A DNA stretch of 64,000 bases, taken from assembly GCA_025989215.1 (NCBI GenBank), contig JAPDNP010000005.1, positions 45,275 through 109,274 of the forward strand. Direction: 5' to 3'. The translations under genes and the position numbers were made by a program. The DNA is from Neisseriaceae bacterium JH1-16. GTDB lineage: Bacteria > Pseudomonadota > Gammaproteobacteria > Burkholderiales > Chromobacteriaceae. How positions within the stretch are numbered: position 1 is the first letter of the stretch; each line of letters starts with the position of its first letter. Shown piece by piece: positions 51,360 through 60,724 of this stretch. The notes under the pieces were generated by a model. It worked only from the letters and a program-made list of their open reading frames with translations, made no database searches and was not told the DNA's origin.

Positions 51360-52082
51360 TCAAGTTTTTGAAGAAATTGCCCGTGCCAGCACCCTGGCAG
51401 AGACCCGTTTTACCCCCTGTTTTTTCAGCGCCAGGGCCAGTGCGGAAAGGGTCGATCCGGAGGTGGCGACATCATCCACCAACAGCACGTGAAGCCCTTT
51501 TACCGCAGGATCTACGCCAAAAGCATCGCGTAAATTCCGGCGCCGTTCGGCCAGCGTCAAACGGGCCTGCGGAGGTGTGTTGCGTTTCCTCCACACTCCA
51601 TCCGCCGAAAACGGGCTGGCCAGTGTAGCAGCGAACGCGCGCGCCAGCACCTCGCTCTGGTTAAAGCCCCGTTCGGCCAACCTTGCCGGCGCCAACGGCA
51701 CCGCCATTACCAAATCTGGTTTTTCGCCGAAATTATCGACATTTAGCGTAAAAACATCGGCCATCACCCCGGATAATTCGTATCGACGACCGTATTTCCA
51801 CGCATGAACCAGCCCGGCGAGCGGAAAATCGAAGCGCAACACCGCGTCGAGACGGTCGAAACCTGGCGGTTCGCGCTGGCATTGACCGCATAGGGGCGCC
51901 GCAACCGCCAGCGGAATGGCGCAGCGCGGGCAAGATGGGCCATGAAACCACGGCAATTCACCTTGACAATCTTCGCAAATACCGATAGCGAAATTGGCCT
52001 TGCCGCACAGCACGCAATGCCGCGTAAAAAATGGACAGCTGTTAATAAAACGGTCCAGTAGGTTTGACAGCTTAAGAGGCAT
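51360..52082 (-). CDS. comF: ComF-family protein (DNA uptake/amidophosphoribosyltransferase-like)
   Basis: 240 residues from Met 52082; a longer frame starts at 52145 but would overlap the bioB start. An N-terminal zinc-finger-like region ([20 protein letters not shown], then CPRCAIPL and CGQCQ) precedes a phosphoribosyltransferase domain with [27 protein letters not shown] and the PRPP-loop [12 protein letters not shown]. ComF relatives are needed for natural transformation in several bacteria. The gene carries a TTGGCCGAA-type motif (51672) in the codons for RLAER. It is divergent from bioB. Confidence 0.88.
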   Translation of the reverse strand: MPLKLSNLLDRFINSCPFFTRHCVLCGKANFAIGICEDCQGELPWFHGPSCPRCAIPLAVAAPLCGQCQREPPGFDRLDAVLRFDFPLAGLVHAWKYGRRYELSGVMADVFTLNVDNFGEKPDLVMAVPLAPARLAERGFNQSEVLARAFAATLASPFSADGVWRKRNTPPQARLTLAERRRNLRDAFGVDPAVKGLHVLLVDDVATSGSTLSALALALKKQGVKRVSARVLARAISSKT

Positions 52083-52138
52083 CGCGCAGCATGGCTCGCA
52101 GTGTTGATCCTTAAATGTCTTAGTCGACAAATACTGCC

Positions 52139-53122
52139 ATGTCATCTAATCAGATCGTTTTCCAGCGTCCCGCCACCTTGCATCAAGAATCCGGCCAATG
52201 GTCGGTCGCCGAAGTCGAGGCGCTGTACGCGCTACCGTTCATGGAGCTGGTCTTCCGCGCCGCCGAGGTGCATCGCCAGTATTTCGACCCGACCCGGGTA
52301 CAGCTGTCGACGCTGCTGTCGATCAAGACCGGCGGCTGCCCGGAAGACTGCGGCTACTGCCCGCAGTCGGTACACCACGACACCCCGGTGGCGAACCAGC
52401 CGATGATGACGGTCGACGAAGTGGTTGACGCCGCGCGGGCTGCCAAGGCCAATGGCGCCGGACGCTTCTGCATGGGTGCCGCCTGGCGCGGCCCTAAAGA
52501 TGCCGACCTGGAGCAGACGCTGGATATGGTGCGCCAGGTCAAGGAACTGGGCCTGGAGACCTGCGCCACCTTCGGCCTGTTGAAGGATGGCCAGGCCGAG
52601 AAGCTGAAGGGCGCCGGCCTCGACTACTACAACCACAATCTGGACACCGCGCCGGACAAATACGCCGACATCATCCAGACCCGCGAGTACGAAGACCGCC
52701 TCGACACGCTCGGCAAGGTGCGCGGCGCCGGCCTGTCGGTCTGCTGCGGCGGTATCGTCGGCCTGAACGAAACGCGCGAGGACCGCGCCGGCCTGATCAC
52801 CCAGCTGGCCAACCTCGAGCCGCAGCCGGAGTCCGTGCCGATCAACAGTCTGGTGAAGGTGGAAGGCACGCCGCTGGAGGGTGCCGAGGAGCTCGACTGG
52901 ACCGAGTTCGTGCGCACCATCGCGGTGGCGCGGCTGACCATGCCGGCGAGCTATGTGCGCCTGTCGGCTGGCCGACGCAGCATGCCCGAGGCGATGCAGG
53001 CACTGTGCTTCCTGGCCGGCGCCAACTCGATCTTCTACGGCGACAAGCTCTTGACCACCGGCAACCCGGACGTGGAAGCCGACCGCGTGCTGCTGACCAA
53101 GCTCGACCTCGCACCGCTTTAA
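52139..53122 (+). CDS. bioB: Biotin synthase
   Basis: 327 residues. Radical SAM enzyme inserting sulfur into dethiobiotin. The iron-sulfur motif is [11 protein letters not shown], followed by [37 protein letters not shown] and [11 protein letters not shown], all typical. An inverted pair of TTGGCCGAA motifs and a T run separate it from bioF. No BirA-type operator was recognised upstream. Confidence 0.97.
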   Translation: MSSNQIVFQRPATLHQESGQWSVAEVEALYALPFMELVFRAAEVHRQYFDPTRVQLSTLLSIKTGGCPEDCGYCPQSVHHDTPVANQPMMTVDEVVDAARAAKANGAGRFCMGAAWRGPKDADLEQTLDMVRQVKELGLETCATFGLLKDGQAEKLKGAGLDYYNHNLDTAPDKYADIIQTREYEDRLDTLGKVRGAGLSVCCGGIVGLNETREDRAGLITQLANLEPQPESVPINSLVKVEGTPLEGAEELDWTEFVRTIAVARLTMPASYVRLSAGRRSMPEAMQALCFLAGANSIFYGDKLLTTGNPDVEADRVLLTKLDLAPL

Positions 53123-53146
53123 ATCACCACCCTGAGCACCACCCGA

Positions 53147-53196
53147 TTGGCCGAAACACTCTCTATATAATGAGAGCGCTTCGGCCAAGCTTTTTT
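53147..53196 (+). terminator. Terminator built from an inverted TTGGCCGAA pair between bioB and bioF
   Basis: TTGGCCGAA (53147-53155) and TTCGGCCAA (53180-53188) flank an inner CTCTC/GAGAG stem and are followed by GCTTTTTT. It lies 24 bases after the bioB stop and 13 bases before the bioF ATG region, so it should limit read-through into bioF. Confidence 0.75.
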
Positions 53197-53208
53197 GTGG
53201 AGACCGCC

Positions 53209-54363
53209 ATGCGCCCGACTCAACTGACCGACGCACTGTCGGCCCTATCCGACGCACACCGCTACCGACAGCGCACCCTGCTCGACAGCCCCCAGGGCCC
53301 CCGGCTGACGATCGACGGCCGCGAGTTCGTCTCGTTCGCCAGTAACGACTATCTCGGCCTGGCCAATCACCCGCGCCTGATCGAGGCGGTACAGGAAGGC
53401 GTGGCACGCTGGGGGGTCGGCGGCGGCGCCTCGCACCTGGTCGCCGGCCACTTCGCCGCGCATGAAGAAGCCGAGGCGGCACTCGCCGACTTTGTCGGCA
53501 CCGAGGCCGCCTTGCTGTTCTCGTCGGGCTACGCCGCCAATCTCGGCGTACTCACCGCCTTGCTCGATCGCCACGCCACCGTCTTCGCCGACAAACTCAA
53601 TCACGCCTCCCTCAATGACGCCTGCGTATTATCGCGTGCTGTTTTTAAGCGTTTTAAGCATAATGACCTCGAACAGCTCGCCGAGATGCTTGAACAGAGC
53701 ACCGCAGGCACCCGGCTGATTGCCGTCGACTCGGTCTACAGCATGGATGGCGATGAAGCGCCGTTGGCCGGGCTGCTGGCCCTGGCCGAACGCTACGACG
53801 CCTGGCTCTATCTCGACGACGCGCACAGCTTCGGCGTGCTCGGCGACGGGCGCGGCAGCCTGGGGGAATGTCCGGCGCTGGCCGGCTCGGACCGGGTGAT
53901 CGTGATGGCGACGCTAGGCAAGGCCGCCGGGGTCGCCGGCGCCGCGGTGCTGGGGTCGAGACGGCTGATCGATTGGCTGGTCAACAAGGCGCGCAGCTAC
54001 ATCTATACGACCGCGCAACCCCCGGCGCTGGCCTGCGCCATCAGTGCCAGCGTGGCGCTGTTACGCGAGGAAGGCTGGCGACGCAAACGTTTGTTCGAAC
54101 GCGTGCAACAATGTCGTGTCATGATATCCGCCGGAAGGTTTATGCTAGGAGACTCTCGCACGCCGATCCAGCCTCTGCTGATCGGCAGCGACGCCGATGC
54201 CTTGCGGGTTGCGGCGGCGCTTCGCGACGCCGGGCTATGGGTACCGGCAATCCGTCCACCGACGGTGCCGCAAGGCAGTGCCCGACTGCGCATCGCGCTG
54301 TCGGCCGCGCATAGCGAAGTCGATTGCCGGCTGCTGGCCGGGGTGCTGCAACAACTAGAATAA
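53209..54363 (+). CDS. bioF: 8-amino-7-oxononanoate synthase
   Basis: 384 residues from ATG 53209 (GGAG six bases upstream). PLP enzyme joining pimeloyl-ACP and alanine. Motifs: FASNDYLGLANHPRL, GGGASHLVAGH, the Asp/His pair LYLDDAHSFGVLG and the PLP Lys in MATLGKAAGVAGA. Bases 53620-53670 are unusually A+T-rich compared with the rest. An uptake-motif terminator stands in its leader. Confidence 0.95.
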   Translation: MRPTQLTDALSALSDAHRYRQRTLLDSPQGPRLTIDGREFVSFASNDYLGLANHPRLIEAVQEGVARWGVGGGASHLVAGHFAAHEEAEAALADFVGTEAALLFSSGYAANLGVLTALLDRHATVFADKLNHASLNDACVLSRAVFKRFKHNDLEQLAEMLEQSTAGTRLIAVDSVYSMDGDEAPLAGLLALAERYDAWLYLDDAHSFGVLGDGRGSLGECPALAGSDRVIVMATLGKAAGVAGAAVLGSRRLIDWLVNKARSYIYTTAQPPALACAISASVALLREEGWRRKRLFERVQQCRVMISAGRFMLGDSRTPIQPLLIGSDADALRVAAALRDAGLWVPAIRPPTVPQGSARLRIALSAAHSEVDCRLLAGVLQQLE

Positions 54364-54532
54364 GGGGGCCCCGTCGGCCGTGTGTCGTGCTCGCCACCGA
54401 TCGGGGAATGTCAGGCAGGCGATGAAATGGCGTGCGGCAGCGGTATCGAGCGATGCCGTGTGGTCCATCCGCTAAAGAAAATGCCCGGCCTGTCGTAGTG
54501 TGTATATATGCTGAAAGCGCCACGATCATTCG

Positions 54533-57361
54533 ATGACAAGCACGGCTGACAATCTGCTAACGCCGCCGGCTGCGCTCGACAACGCCCTGGCCCTGCTGGC
54601 CCGACACGGTTCGCTGTCGGGCATCGCCATTTGGGCGCCGCGTGGCAGTCGCTGGCAACGCCTGGCGGAGTTCGGCAATGCCGACACGCTGCCCAGCGCC
54701 GATGCCCTGCAGGCCGGCCTTGCCGCGCCGGTCGATGGCGGGGCGCTGCGTCTTCGCGAGGCGGAGCAGACGGTCGGCTGGCTGGTCTGGCGCGGCGAGG
54801 CCGGCCCCGAGCTCGATGCGCTCGCCGAGCTGATGACCGGTCATCTGCTGTGCGTGCGCCTGCGCGATGCGCTGACCGTCTCCCGCCTGTCCCACGAAAT
54901 CCTGCTCGACATCAGCCAACTCGGCCACCAGTGCGGCCATACCGAAGAATTGGCCCAGCAGTTCCTGCGCCGGCTCGAACGGCTGATGGACGCCCAGCAC
55001 TGCTATATCGCGCTGCTCGACGACGAGCACGCCACCTTGCGCTTCCCCCTGTACCGCGATGCGCGCCATCCGCTCGACGCGGGCCAGCCCGCCGGCGATA
55101 CGCTGCCGGCGCGCCTGGCCGACCATCTAATGAAGTCGGGCCAGCCATTGCACTACAGCCGCGACGCACTGGCACGGCTGGTTCAGGAACAGGGTTGGCC
55201 CTGCCCGCCGCACCTGCCGCTGCCCAGCAGCGGCATGGCCGTACCGCTGATCAATGCGCTCGGTCAGCCGATCGGCGCGCTGGTGCTGCAACGCTATCAG
55301 GGCGAGGCACTGTCCACCGCCGAACAGGCCAGCCTGCTGCTGGTCGCCCGCCACCTCGGCTTCGCCCTCGACACGCTGCGCTACCCGGGCCTGTTGGAGC
55401 GCCAGGTGCAATGCCGCACCAGCGATCTGGAGGGGGTGAATGCCCGGCTGCGCGCCGAGGTCGCCGACCGCCAGCACCACGAACGGCTGCACGGCGTGCT
55501 GTACCGCATCGCCGAACTGGCCAACACCAGCCTGTCGCTCGGCGCCTTCCTCGCCGGCCTGCACCGGCTGCTGGCCGAGCTGATGCCGGCCAGCCACTGC
55601 CTGGTCGCGCTGTACGACGCCGGCCAGGATCTATTGAGCTTTCCCTACGACTCGGGCAGCGGCAGCACCGCACCGCGCCGTCCAGGGCGCGGCCCGATCG
55701 AGCAGGTGTTGCACAGCGGCCGGCCGCTCATGGCCACCAGCAACGCCCAGGGCGAGAGCAGCCGGGTCAATTGGCTGGGCGTGCCACTGTTCAGCGAACA
55801 CAATCTGTTGGGCGTGCTGGCGGTGTCGAGCGACGACGGCGCGGTGCGCTTCAGCCTGCGCGAGCAGGAAATCCTCGAGTTCGTCGCCAACCACATCGGC
55901 GCCGCGCTGTCGCGACTGCGCGCGCTCGAGGCGCTGCAGGGCAGTTATGCCGCGCTCGAGGCGCGGGTGCGCGAGCGCACCAGCGAGCTCGACGCGGCCA
56001 ATGCCCAGCTCAAGTACGACAGCCTGCACGATCCGCTGACCAACCTGCCCAACCGCGCCTACTTCGCCCGCATGCTGCGCGAGAGCTGGGAGCAGTTCGT
56101 CGGCGGCGGCCCACGCTTCGCGGTGCTGTTCATCGACCTGGACCGCTTCAAGCGCGTCAACGACACGCTCGGCCACCTCGCCGGCGACCACCTGCTGTTC
56201 GAGGTCGGCGCGCGGCTGCACCGCTGCCTGCGCCAGACCGACTTCCTGGCCAGGATCGGCGGCGACGAATTCGCGGTGCTGCTGTCCGAGGTGAAGAGCT
56301 TCGACGACTGCGAGCCGATCGCGCGGCGCATCGTCGCCGAGTTCGAACACCCGGTGATCCTGCACAGCCGCGAAGTGTTCACCTCGGCCAGCGTCGGCGT
56401 GGTGCTGGCCGACCGCGACCTGTACCACCAGGCCGACGACCTGCTGCGCGACGCCGACCACGCGATGTACCGCACCAAGCAGCAGGGCCGGCACGGCTAC
56501 ACCCTGTTCAACCATGCGCTGCGCCGCGACCAGGCCGACCAGCTGGCGCTGGAAACGGAACTGCGCCGCGCGCTGGAAGAACAGGACCAACTGATCCCCT
56601 ATTACCAGCCTTTCGTGCACGCGATCACCGGCGAGCTGGTCGGCTTCGAGACGCTGGTGCGCTGGCGCCACCCGGAACGCGGCATGATGTCACCCGCCGC
56701 CTTCCTGCCGGTGGCCGAAGAAAGCGGCCTGATCGTGCGGCTGGACCGCTATATGATCGAGGCCGCCTGCCGCCAGCTGACCCGCTGGCAGCTGACCGGC
56801 CGGGTGCCGGCCTCGCTGGCGCTGCACATCAACCTGTCCTCGTCCAACTTCCACGATCCCGGCTTTGTCGCCTGGCTGACCACGCTGGTGCGTCAGCTCG
56901 ACCTGCCGCCGGACACGCTGTACCTGGAGATCACCGAAAGCGCGCTGATCGACGAGCCGGACACCGCCGCGATGGTGATGACCGCGCTGCGCAAGCTCGG
57001 CGTGCGCCTGGCGCTGGATGACTTCGGCACCGGCTACTCGGCGCTGTCCTATCTGCACCGCTACCGCTTCGATAAACTGAAAATCGATCGCGCCTTCGTC
57101 AGCGAGGTCGACAGCAAGGACGAGGCCGACGCGATCGTGCGCGCCATCCTGGCGCTGGCCAAGGCACTCGGCCTGGAAGTGGTGGCCGAGGGGGTGGAAA
57201 CCGAAGGCCAGTTGCGCCGTCTAAGCGAGATGGGTTGCCACACCCTGCAGGGCTACTATTTCGCGATGCCGGCGCCGGCCGAGCAACTGGATTGGTCACG
57301 GCTGGCGGCACCGCTCGTCGAGGTGACCGATCATGTCGCACCCGCTTGCCAGCCAGTTTAA
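54533..57361 (+). CDS. GAF-GGDEF-EAL c-di-GMP turnover protein
   Basis: 942 residues. Two GAF-like regions (about 125-285 and 325-470) and a coiled coil precede a GGDEF domain (about 500-660) and an EAL domain (about 675-930). The cyclase motif GGDEF is intact, with an RxxD inhibitory site (RQTD) five residues before it. The EAL domain has ETLVRW, NLSSSNF, LEITESA, ALDDFGTGYSALSYL, DKLKIDRAF and VAEGVETEG, so both activities look possible. It has no membrane helix, so it senses cytoplasmic signals. It interrupts the biotin genes, and its end overlaps the next gene by 29 bp. Confidence 0.9.
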   Translation: MTSTADNLLTPPAALDNALALLARHGSLSGIAIWAPRGSRWQRLAEFGNADTLPSADALQAGLAAPVDGGALRLREAEQTVGWLVWRGEAGPELDALAELMTGHLLCVRLRDALTVSRLSHEILLDISQLGHQCGHTEELAQQFLRRLERLMDAQHCYIALLDDEHATLRFPLYRDARHPLDAGQPAGDTLPARLADHLMKSGQPLHYSRDALARLVQEQGWPCPPHLPLPSSGMAVPLINALGQPIGALVLQRYQGEALSTAEQASLLLVARHLGFALDTLRYPGLLERQVQCRTSDLEGVNARLRAEVADRQHHERLHGVLYRIAELANTSLSLGAFLAGLHRLLAELMPASHCLVALYDAGQDLLSFPYDSGSGSTAPRRPGRGPIEQVLHSGRPLMATSNAQGESSRVNWLGVPLFSEHNLLGVLAVSSDDGAVRFSLREQEILEFVANHIGAALSRLRALEALQGSYAALEARVRERTSELDAANAQLKYDSLHDPLTNLPNRAYFARMLRESWEQFVGGGPRFAVLFIDLDRFKRVNDTLGHLAGDHLLFEVGARLHRCLRQTDFLARIGGDEFAVLLSEVKSFDDCEPIARRIVAEFEHPVILHSREVFTSASVGVVLADRDLYHQADDLLRDADHAMYRTKQQGRHGYTLFNHALRRDQADQLALETELRRALEEQDQLIPYYQPFVHAITGELVGFETLVRWRHPERGMMSPAAFLPVAEESGLIVRLDRYMIEAACRQLTRWQLTGRVPASLALHINLSSSNFHDPGFVAWLTTLVRQLDLPPDTLYLEITESALIDEPDTAAMVMTALRKLGVRLALDDFGTGYSALSYLHRYRFDKLKIDRAFVSEVDSKDEADAIVRAILALAKALGLEVVAEGVETEGQLRRLSEMGCHTLQGYYFAMPAPAEQLDWSRLAAPLVEVTDHVAPACQPV

Positions 57362-57950
57362 TCGTCTGCGCTACAACCTCTACGCGCCGTTCTACGACCG
57401 GATCGCGGTCCTGTTCGCCGCCCAGCGGCGCCGCTCGATCAACCTGCTCGAACCGCTGGCCGACGAACGGCTGCTGATCGTCGGCGCCGGCACCGGCCTC
57501 GACCTCGACTTCCTGATGCCCTGCCACCGGCTCACCGCGATCGACATCTCCCCCGGCATGCTCGCCAAGTTGCAGGAGCGCGCCCGCGAGCTCGGCCTCG
57601 GCATCGAGACGCGGGTGATGGACGGCGAGCGGCTGGCCTTCGCCGACGGCGAGTTCGACGCGGTGGTGCTGCACCTGATCCTGGCGGTGATCCCCGACCC
57701 GATCGCCTGCCTCAAGGAAGTCGAACGGGTACTGAAGCCGGGCGGCCGCGTCGTGGTGTTCGACAAATTCCTGCCCGACACCGGCCGGGCCGGCCTGCTG
57801 CGCCGTTCGGCCAACCTGTTGACCCGGCTGATCGCCACCGATATCAACCGTCGGCTCGGCGATCTGGTCGCCGCCACTCACCTGATCAAGACCCACGACG
57901 AAGCCGCCGGCCTGGGCGGCTTCTTTCGCATCGCACTCTTGCGCAAATAG
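57333..57950 (+). CDS. Class I SAM-dependent methyltransferase (UbiE/PmtA-like)
   Basis: 205 residues. SAM-binding motif I LLIVGAGTGLDLDFL, motif II region LTAIDISPGMLAKL, then VMDGERLAFADGEFDAVVLH and VERVLKPGGRVVVFDKFLP. The closest look is with bacterial phosphatidylethanolamine methyltransferases and UbiE relatives; the substrate is not certain. It starts inside the end of the GGDEF-EAL gene and precedes bioH by 23 bp, so all lie on one transcript. Confidence 0.82.
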   Translation: MSHPLASQFNRLRYNLYAPFYDRIAVLFAAQRRRSINLLEPLADERLLIVGAGTGLDLDFLMPCHRLTAIDISPGMLAKLQERARELGLGIETRVMDGERLAFADGEFDAVVLHLILAVIPDPIACLKEVERVLKPGGRVVVFDKFLPDTGRAGLLRRSANLLTRLIATDINRRLGDLVAATHLIKTHDEAAGLGGFFRIALLRK

Positions 57951-57973
57951 CGTTTTACCCGCATCTTGCGCCG

Positions 57974-58741
57974 ATGGATTGCTTTGTTGAGACGCTGGGC
58001 CACGGCCCGGACGTAGTACTGCTGCACGGCTGGGGCCTACACGGCGGCGTGTTCGCCCGGGTGGCCGAACAGCTGGCCGATAGTTACACGCTGCATCTGG
58101 TCGACCTACCCGGTCATGGCGCCAGCGCCCTGCCCGACGGCCCCTATACCGGCGAGGCGATCGCCGACCTGTTGGCCGAACAGTTTCCGCTGCCGCTGCA
58201 GCTGGTCGGCTGGTCGCTCGGCGGCCTGATCGCCCAGCACTGGGCTGCCCGCCATCCCGACACGGTGCAGAGCCTGACGCTGGTGGCCACCAGCCCGCGC
58301 TTCGTGCGCGACGAGAGCTGGGATTTCGCCCAGCCGCGCGCCCAGATCGAAGCGGTCGGCGCCAACCTCGACACCAGCTTCGAACTGACGCTGGAGCGTT
58401 TCCTCGCCCTGCAGACCCTTGGCGCCCCGGCCGCGCGCGACACCTTGAAGGCATTGCGCGAGCTGCTGTTCGCGCACGGCCGCCCGCAAGGACTGTCACC
58501 CGCGTTACAATTACTGCTGGATGCCGACGCCCGCGCGATCGCTCCTGAGATCGCCTGCCCGACCGCGCTGTTGTTCGGCGTGCGTGACATGATCACCCCG
58601 ATCGGCGCCGGGCGCTGGCTCGCCTATGCGCTGCCGGACGCCATCCTGACCGAATTCCCGCAGGCCTCGCACGCGCCCTTCCTGTCGCACGAGACCGATT
58701 TTGTGGCGGCGCTGCGCCGTCACCTGGACCACCACGCATGA
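57974..58741 (+). CDS. bioH: Pimeloyl-ACP methyl ester esterase
   Basis: 255 residues. Alpha/beta hydrolase with nucleophile elbow GWSLGG, oxyanion region LLHGWGLHGGVF, DLPGHGAS, the Asp in FGVRDMITP and the His in ASHAPFLSH. It removes the methyl group put on by BioC once the pimeloyl chain is complete. Its stop overlaps the bioC start by four bases, strongly supporting the call. A TTGGCCGAA copy lies at 58172. Confidence 0.94.
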   Translation: MDCFVETLGHGPDVVLLHGWGLHGGVFARVAEQLADSYTLHLVDLPGHGASALPDGPYTGEAIADLLAEQFPLPLQLVGWSLGGLIAQHWAARHPDTVQSLTLVATSPRFVRDESWDFAQPRAQIEAVGANLDTSFELTLERFLALQTLGAPAARDTLKALRELLFAHGRPQGLSPALQLLLDADARAIAPEIACPTALLFGVRDMITPIGAGRWLAYALPDAILTEFPQASHAPFLSHETDFVAALRRHLDHHA

Positions 58742-59649
58742 GCGAAGCCTTTTACACCGACAAGGCGCGGGTACGCGCCGCCTTCGAGCGCGCCGCCGCC
58801 AGTTACGACTCCGCCGCCGTGCTGCAGCGCGAAGTCTCCGACCGCATGGCCGAACGGCTCGCCTATATCAAGCACGAGCCGGCGGTGATCCTCGACGCCG
58901 GCAGCGGCACCGGCTACGGCGCCGCGCAGCTGCGCGAACGCTATCCGGATGCCCGGATCATCGAGCTGGACCTGGCAGCGGCGATGCTGCAGGCCTCGCG
59001 CGCCAAGCAGCAGGACGGCGCCGGCTTCTTCGGCCGACTCTTGGGCAAGTCCCGCTCGCCCTGGCAGGTGTGCGGCGACCTGGAAGCGCTGCCGCTGGCC
59101 GACCAGAGCGTCGACATGATCTGGTCCAACCTAGCGATCCAGTGGGTTAACGTGCCGGACAGCGTGTTCGCCGAATTCCGCCGCGTGCTCAAACCGGACG
59201 GGCTGGTGATGTTCTCCACGCTCGGTCCGGACACGCTGCTGGAATTGCGCGCGGCGTTCGGCGGCATCGATGGCGCCACCCACGTCAACCAGTTCATCGA
59301 CATGCACGACCTGGGCGACGCGCTGGTGCGCACCGGCTTCGGCGAGCCGGTGATGGACATGGACAAGATCGTGCTGACCTACGACGACGCCCGCGCGGTG
59401 ATGCAGGACCTCAAGGCGATCGGCGCGCACAACGCCACCGGCGGTCGCGGCCGCGGCCTGATGGGCAAGCACGCCTGGCAGCAGGTATGCACCGCCTACG
59501 AGGCGCGCCGCCGCGATGGGAAACTCCCGGCGACTTACGAAGTCGTATATGGGCACGCCTGGTTCGGCCGACCCAAGCAGAAAGCCAATCTGCTGCCCGA
59601 CGGACGCCAGGTGATCGAATTCACCAAGCCCGGTCAAGCGCCGCGCTGA
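58738..59649 (+). CDS. bioC: Malonyl-ACP O-methyltransferase
   Basis: 303 residues. SAM methyltransferase that starts pimelate synthesis by methylating malonyl-ACP. Motifs: FERAAASYDSAAVLQREV near the N-terminus, ILDAGSGTGYGAAQL, NLAIQWVNVPDSVFAEFRRV and MFSTLGPDTLLELRAAF, all characteristic of BioC. It is coupled to bioH. A terminator follows within 25 bases. Confidence 0.95.
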   Translation: MSEAFYTDKARVRAAFERAAASYDSAAVLQREVSDRMAERLAYIKHEPAVILDAGSGTGYGAAQLRERYPDARIIELDLAAAMLQASRAKQQDGAGFFGRLLGKSRSPWQVCGDLEALPLADQSVDMIWSNLAIQWVNVPDSVFAEFRRVLKPDGLVMFSTLGPDTLLELRAAFGGIDGATHVNQFIDMHDLGDALVRTGFGEPVMDMDKIVLTYDDARAVMQDLKAIGAHNATGGRGRGLMGKHAWQQVCTAYEARRRDGKLPATYEVVYGHAWFGRPKQKANLLPDGRQVIEFTKPGQAPR

Positions 59650-59671
59650 ACCTAACTTTGAGAACATGCCC

Positions 59672-59695
59672 AGGCCGGCGACCCCGGCCTTTTTC
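59672..59695 (+). terminator. Terminator of the bioH-bioC unit, abutting the next start codon
   Basis: AGGCCGG, five bases, CCGGCCTTTTT. The T run ends two bases before the ATG of the lipoprotein gene, in the place where its ribosome binding site should be. Confidence 0.85.
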
Positions 59696-59696
59696 A

Positions 59697-60617
59697 ATGA
59701 TGAAATCACTGTTACGCCCCCTTGCCCTACTGGCCGCGCTGACGCTGGCCGCCTGTACCTCGATCACCGCACCAACCCCGACCTCCCCGCCGGCCGAGGT
59801 GAAACCACCGCCGAAGCTGAAGATCGCGCTGGCGCTCGGCGGCGGTGCCGCCAAGGGCTTCGCCCATATCGGCGTGATCAAGGTGCTGGAGAACGCCGGC
59901 ATCAAGGCCGACATCGTCACCGGCACCAGCGCCGGCGCCTTGGTCGGCAGCCTGTACGCGTCCGGCCTGAACGGCTTCCAGCTGCAGCAGAAGGCGACGC
60001 AGCTCGACGAGACCAACCTGGCCGACCTCAGCCTGTCGAGCGACGGCGTGATCAAGGGCGAGGCGCTGGCCGACTACGTCAACCGCCAGGTCGGCAACCG
60101 CCCGATCGAGAAGCTCGCCCGCCCGTTTGCCGCGGTCGCCACCGACTTCGACAGCGGCACGCGCATGGTCTTCCGCACCGGCAACACCGGCCAGGCGGTA
60201 CGCGCATCGGCCAGCATCCCCAACGTGTTCCAGCCGGTGGCGATCGCCGGCCACCGCTACGTCGATGGCGGGCTGACCAGCCCGGTGCCGGTCAGCGCGG
60301 CGCGCGAAATGGGTGCCAACTTCGTGATCGCGGTCGACATCTCGGCGCGGCCACGCGCCGGCAGCGGCGGCGGCTTCCTGTCCATCCTCGACCAGAGCCT
60401 CAACATCATGAGCGTGCCGATGCTGCAGCAGGAACTGAAGCAGGCCGACGTGATCATCCGTCCGCAGGTACAGCACATCGGCACCACCGGCTTCGCTCAG
60501 CGCAACCAAGCGATCCTGGAGGGCGAAAAGGCCGCCGCCCAGGCGGTGCCCATCATCAAGAAGCTGCTGGCGCAGAAGGCCCAGCAGATGACACTGACCG
60601 CCGCCCAGCCGCATTGA
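59697..60617 (+). CDS. Patatin-like phospholipase lipoprotein (RssA-like)
   Basis: 306 residues from the first of two Met codons. Lipoprotein signal with lipobox LAAC. The patatin domain has the oxyanion motif LALGGGAAKGFAHIGV, the nucleophile GTSAGALVGSLY and the catalytic Asp in YVDGGLTSPVPV. It should be a lipid acyl hydrolase anchored to a membrane facing the periplasm. A terminator stem directly before the ATG leaves no Shine-Dalgarno; if the second ATG is used the situation is the same. Confidence 0.9.
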   Translation: MMKSLLRPLALLAALTLAACTSITAPTPTSPPAEVKPPPKLKIALALGGGAAKGFAHIGVIKVLENAGIKADIVTGTSAGALVGSLYASGLNGFQLQQKATQLDETNLADLSLSSDGVIKGEALADYVNRQVGNRPIEKLARPFAAVATDFDSGTRMVFRTGNTGQAVRASASIPNVFQPVAIAGHRYVDGGLTSPVPVSAAREMGANFVIAVDISARPRAGSGGGFLSILDQSLNIMSVPMLQQELKQADVIIRPQVQHIGTTGFAQRNQAILEGEKAAAQAVPIIKKLLAQKAQQMTLTAAQPH

Positions 60618-60640
60618 TCCGGCCCGGCCATGCCGACCAT

Positions 60641-60666
60641 GCCGTCCACCCGGGCGGCATTTTTTT
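60641..60666 (+). terminator. Intrinsic terminator after the patatin gene
   Basis: GCCGTCC, loop, GGGCGGC (one G-T pair) and ATTTTTTT. Confidence 0.85.
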
Positions 60667-60724
60667 GCGCACAAGGCCGGCGCCGCCGTGTTACAAAGAA
60701 CCGATCCCCCATGGAGTCGCCTCG

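Noticed and set aside
52083-52138. A BirA or BioR operator between comF and bioB
   Set aside because: No palindrome resembling either known box was found in this short divergent region.
53143-53171. TATAAT between bioB and bioF as a bioF promoter
   Set aside because: The only candidate -35 (TTGGCC) is 13 bp away, too close, and the bases belong to a terminator hairpin.
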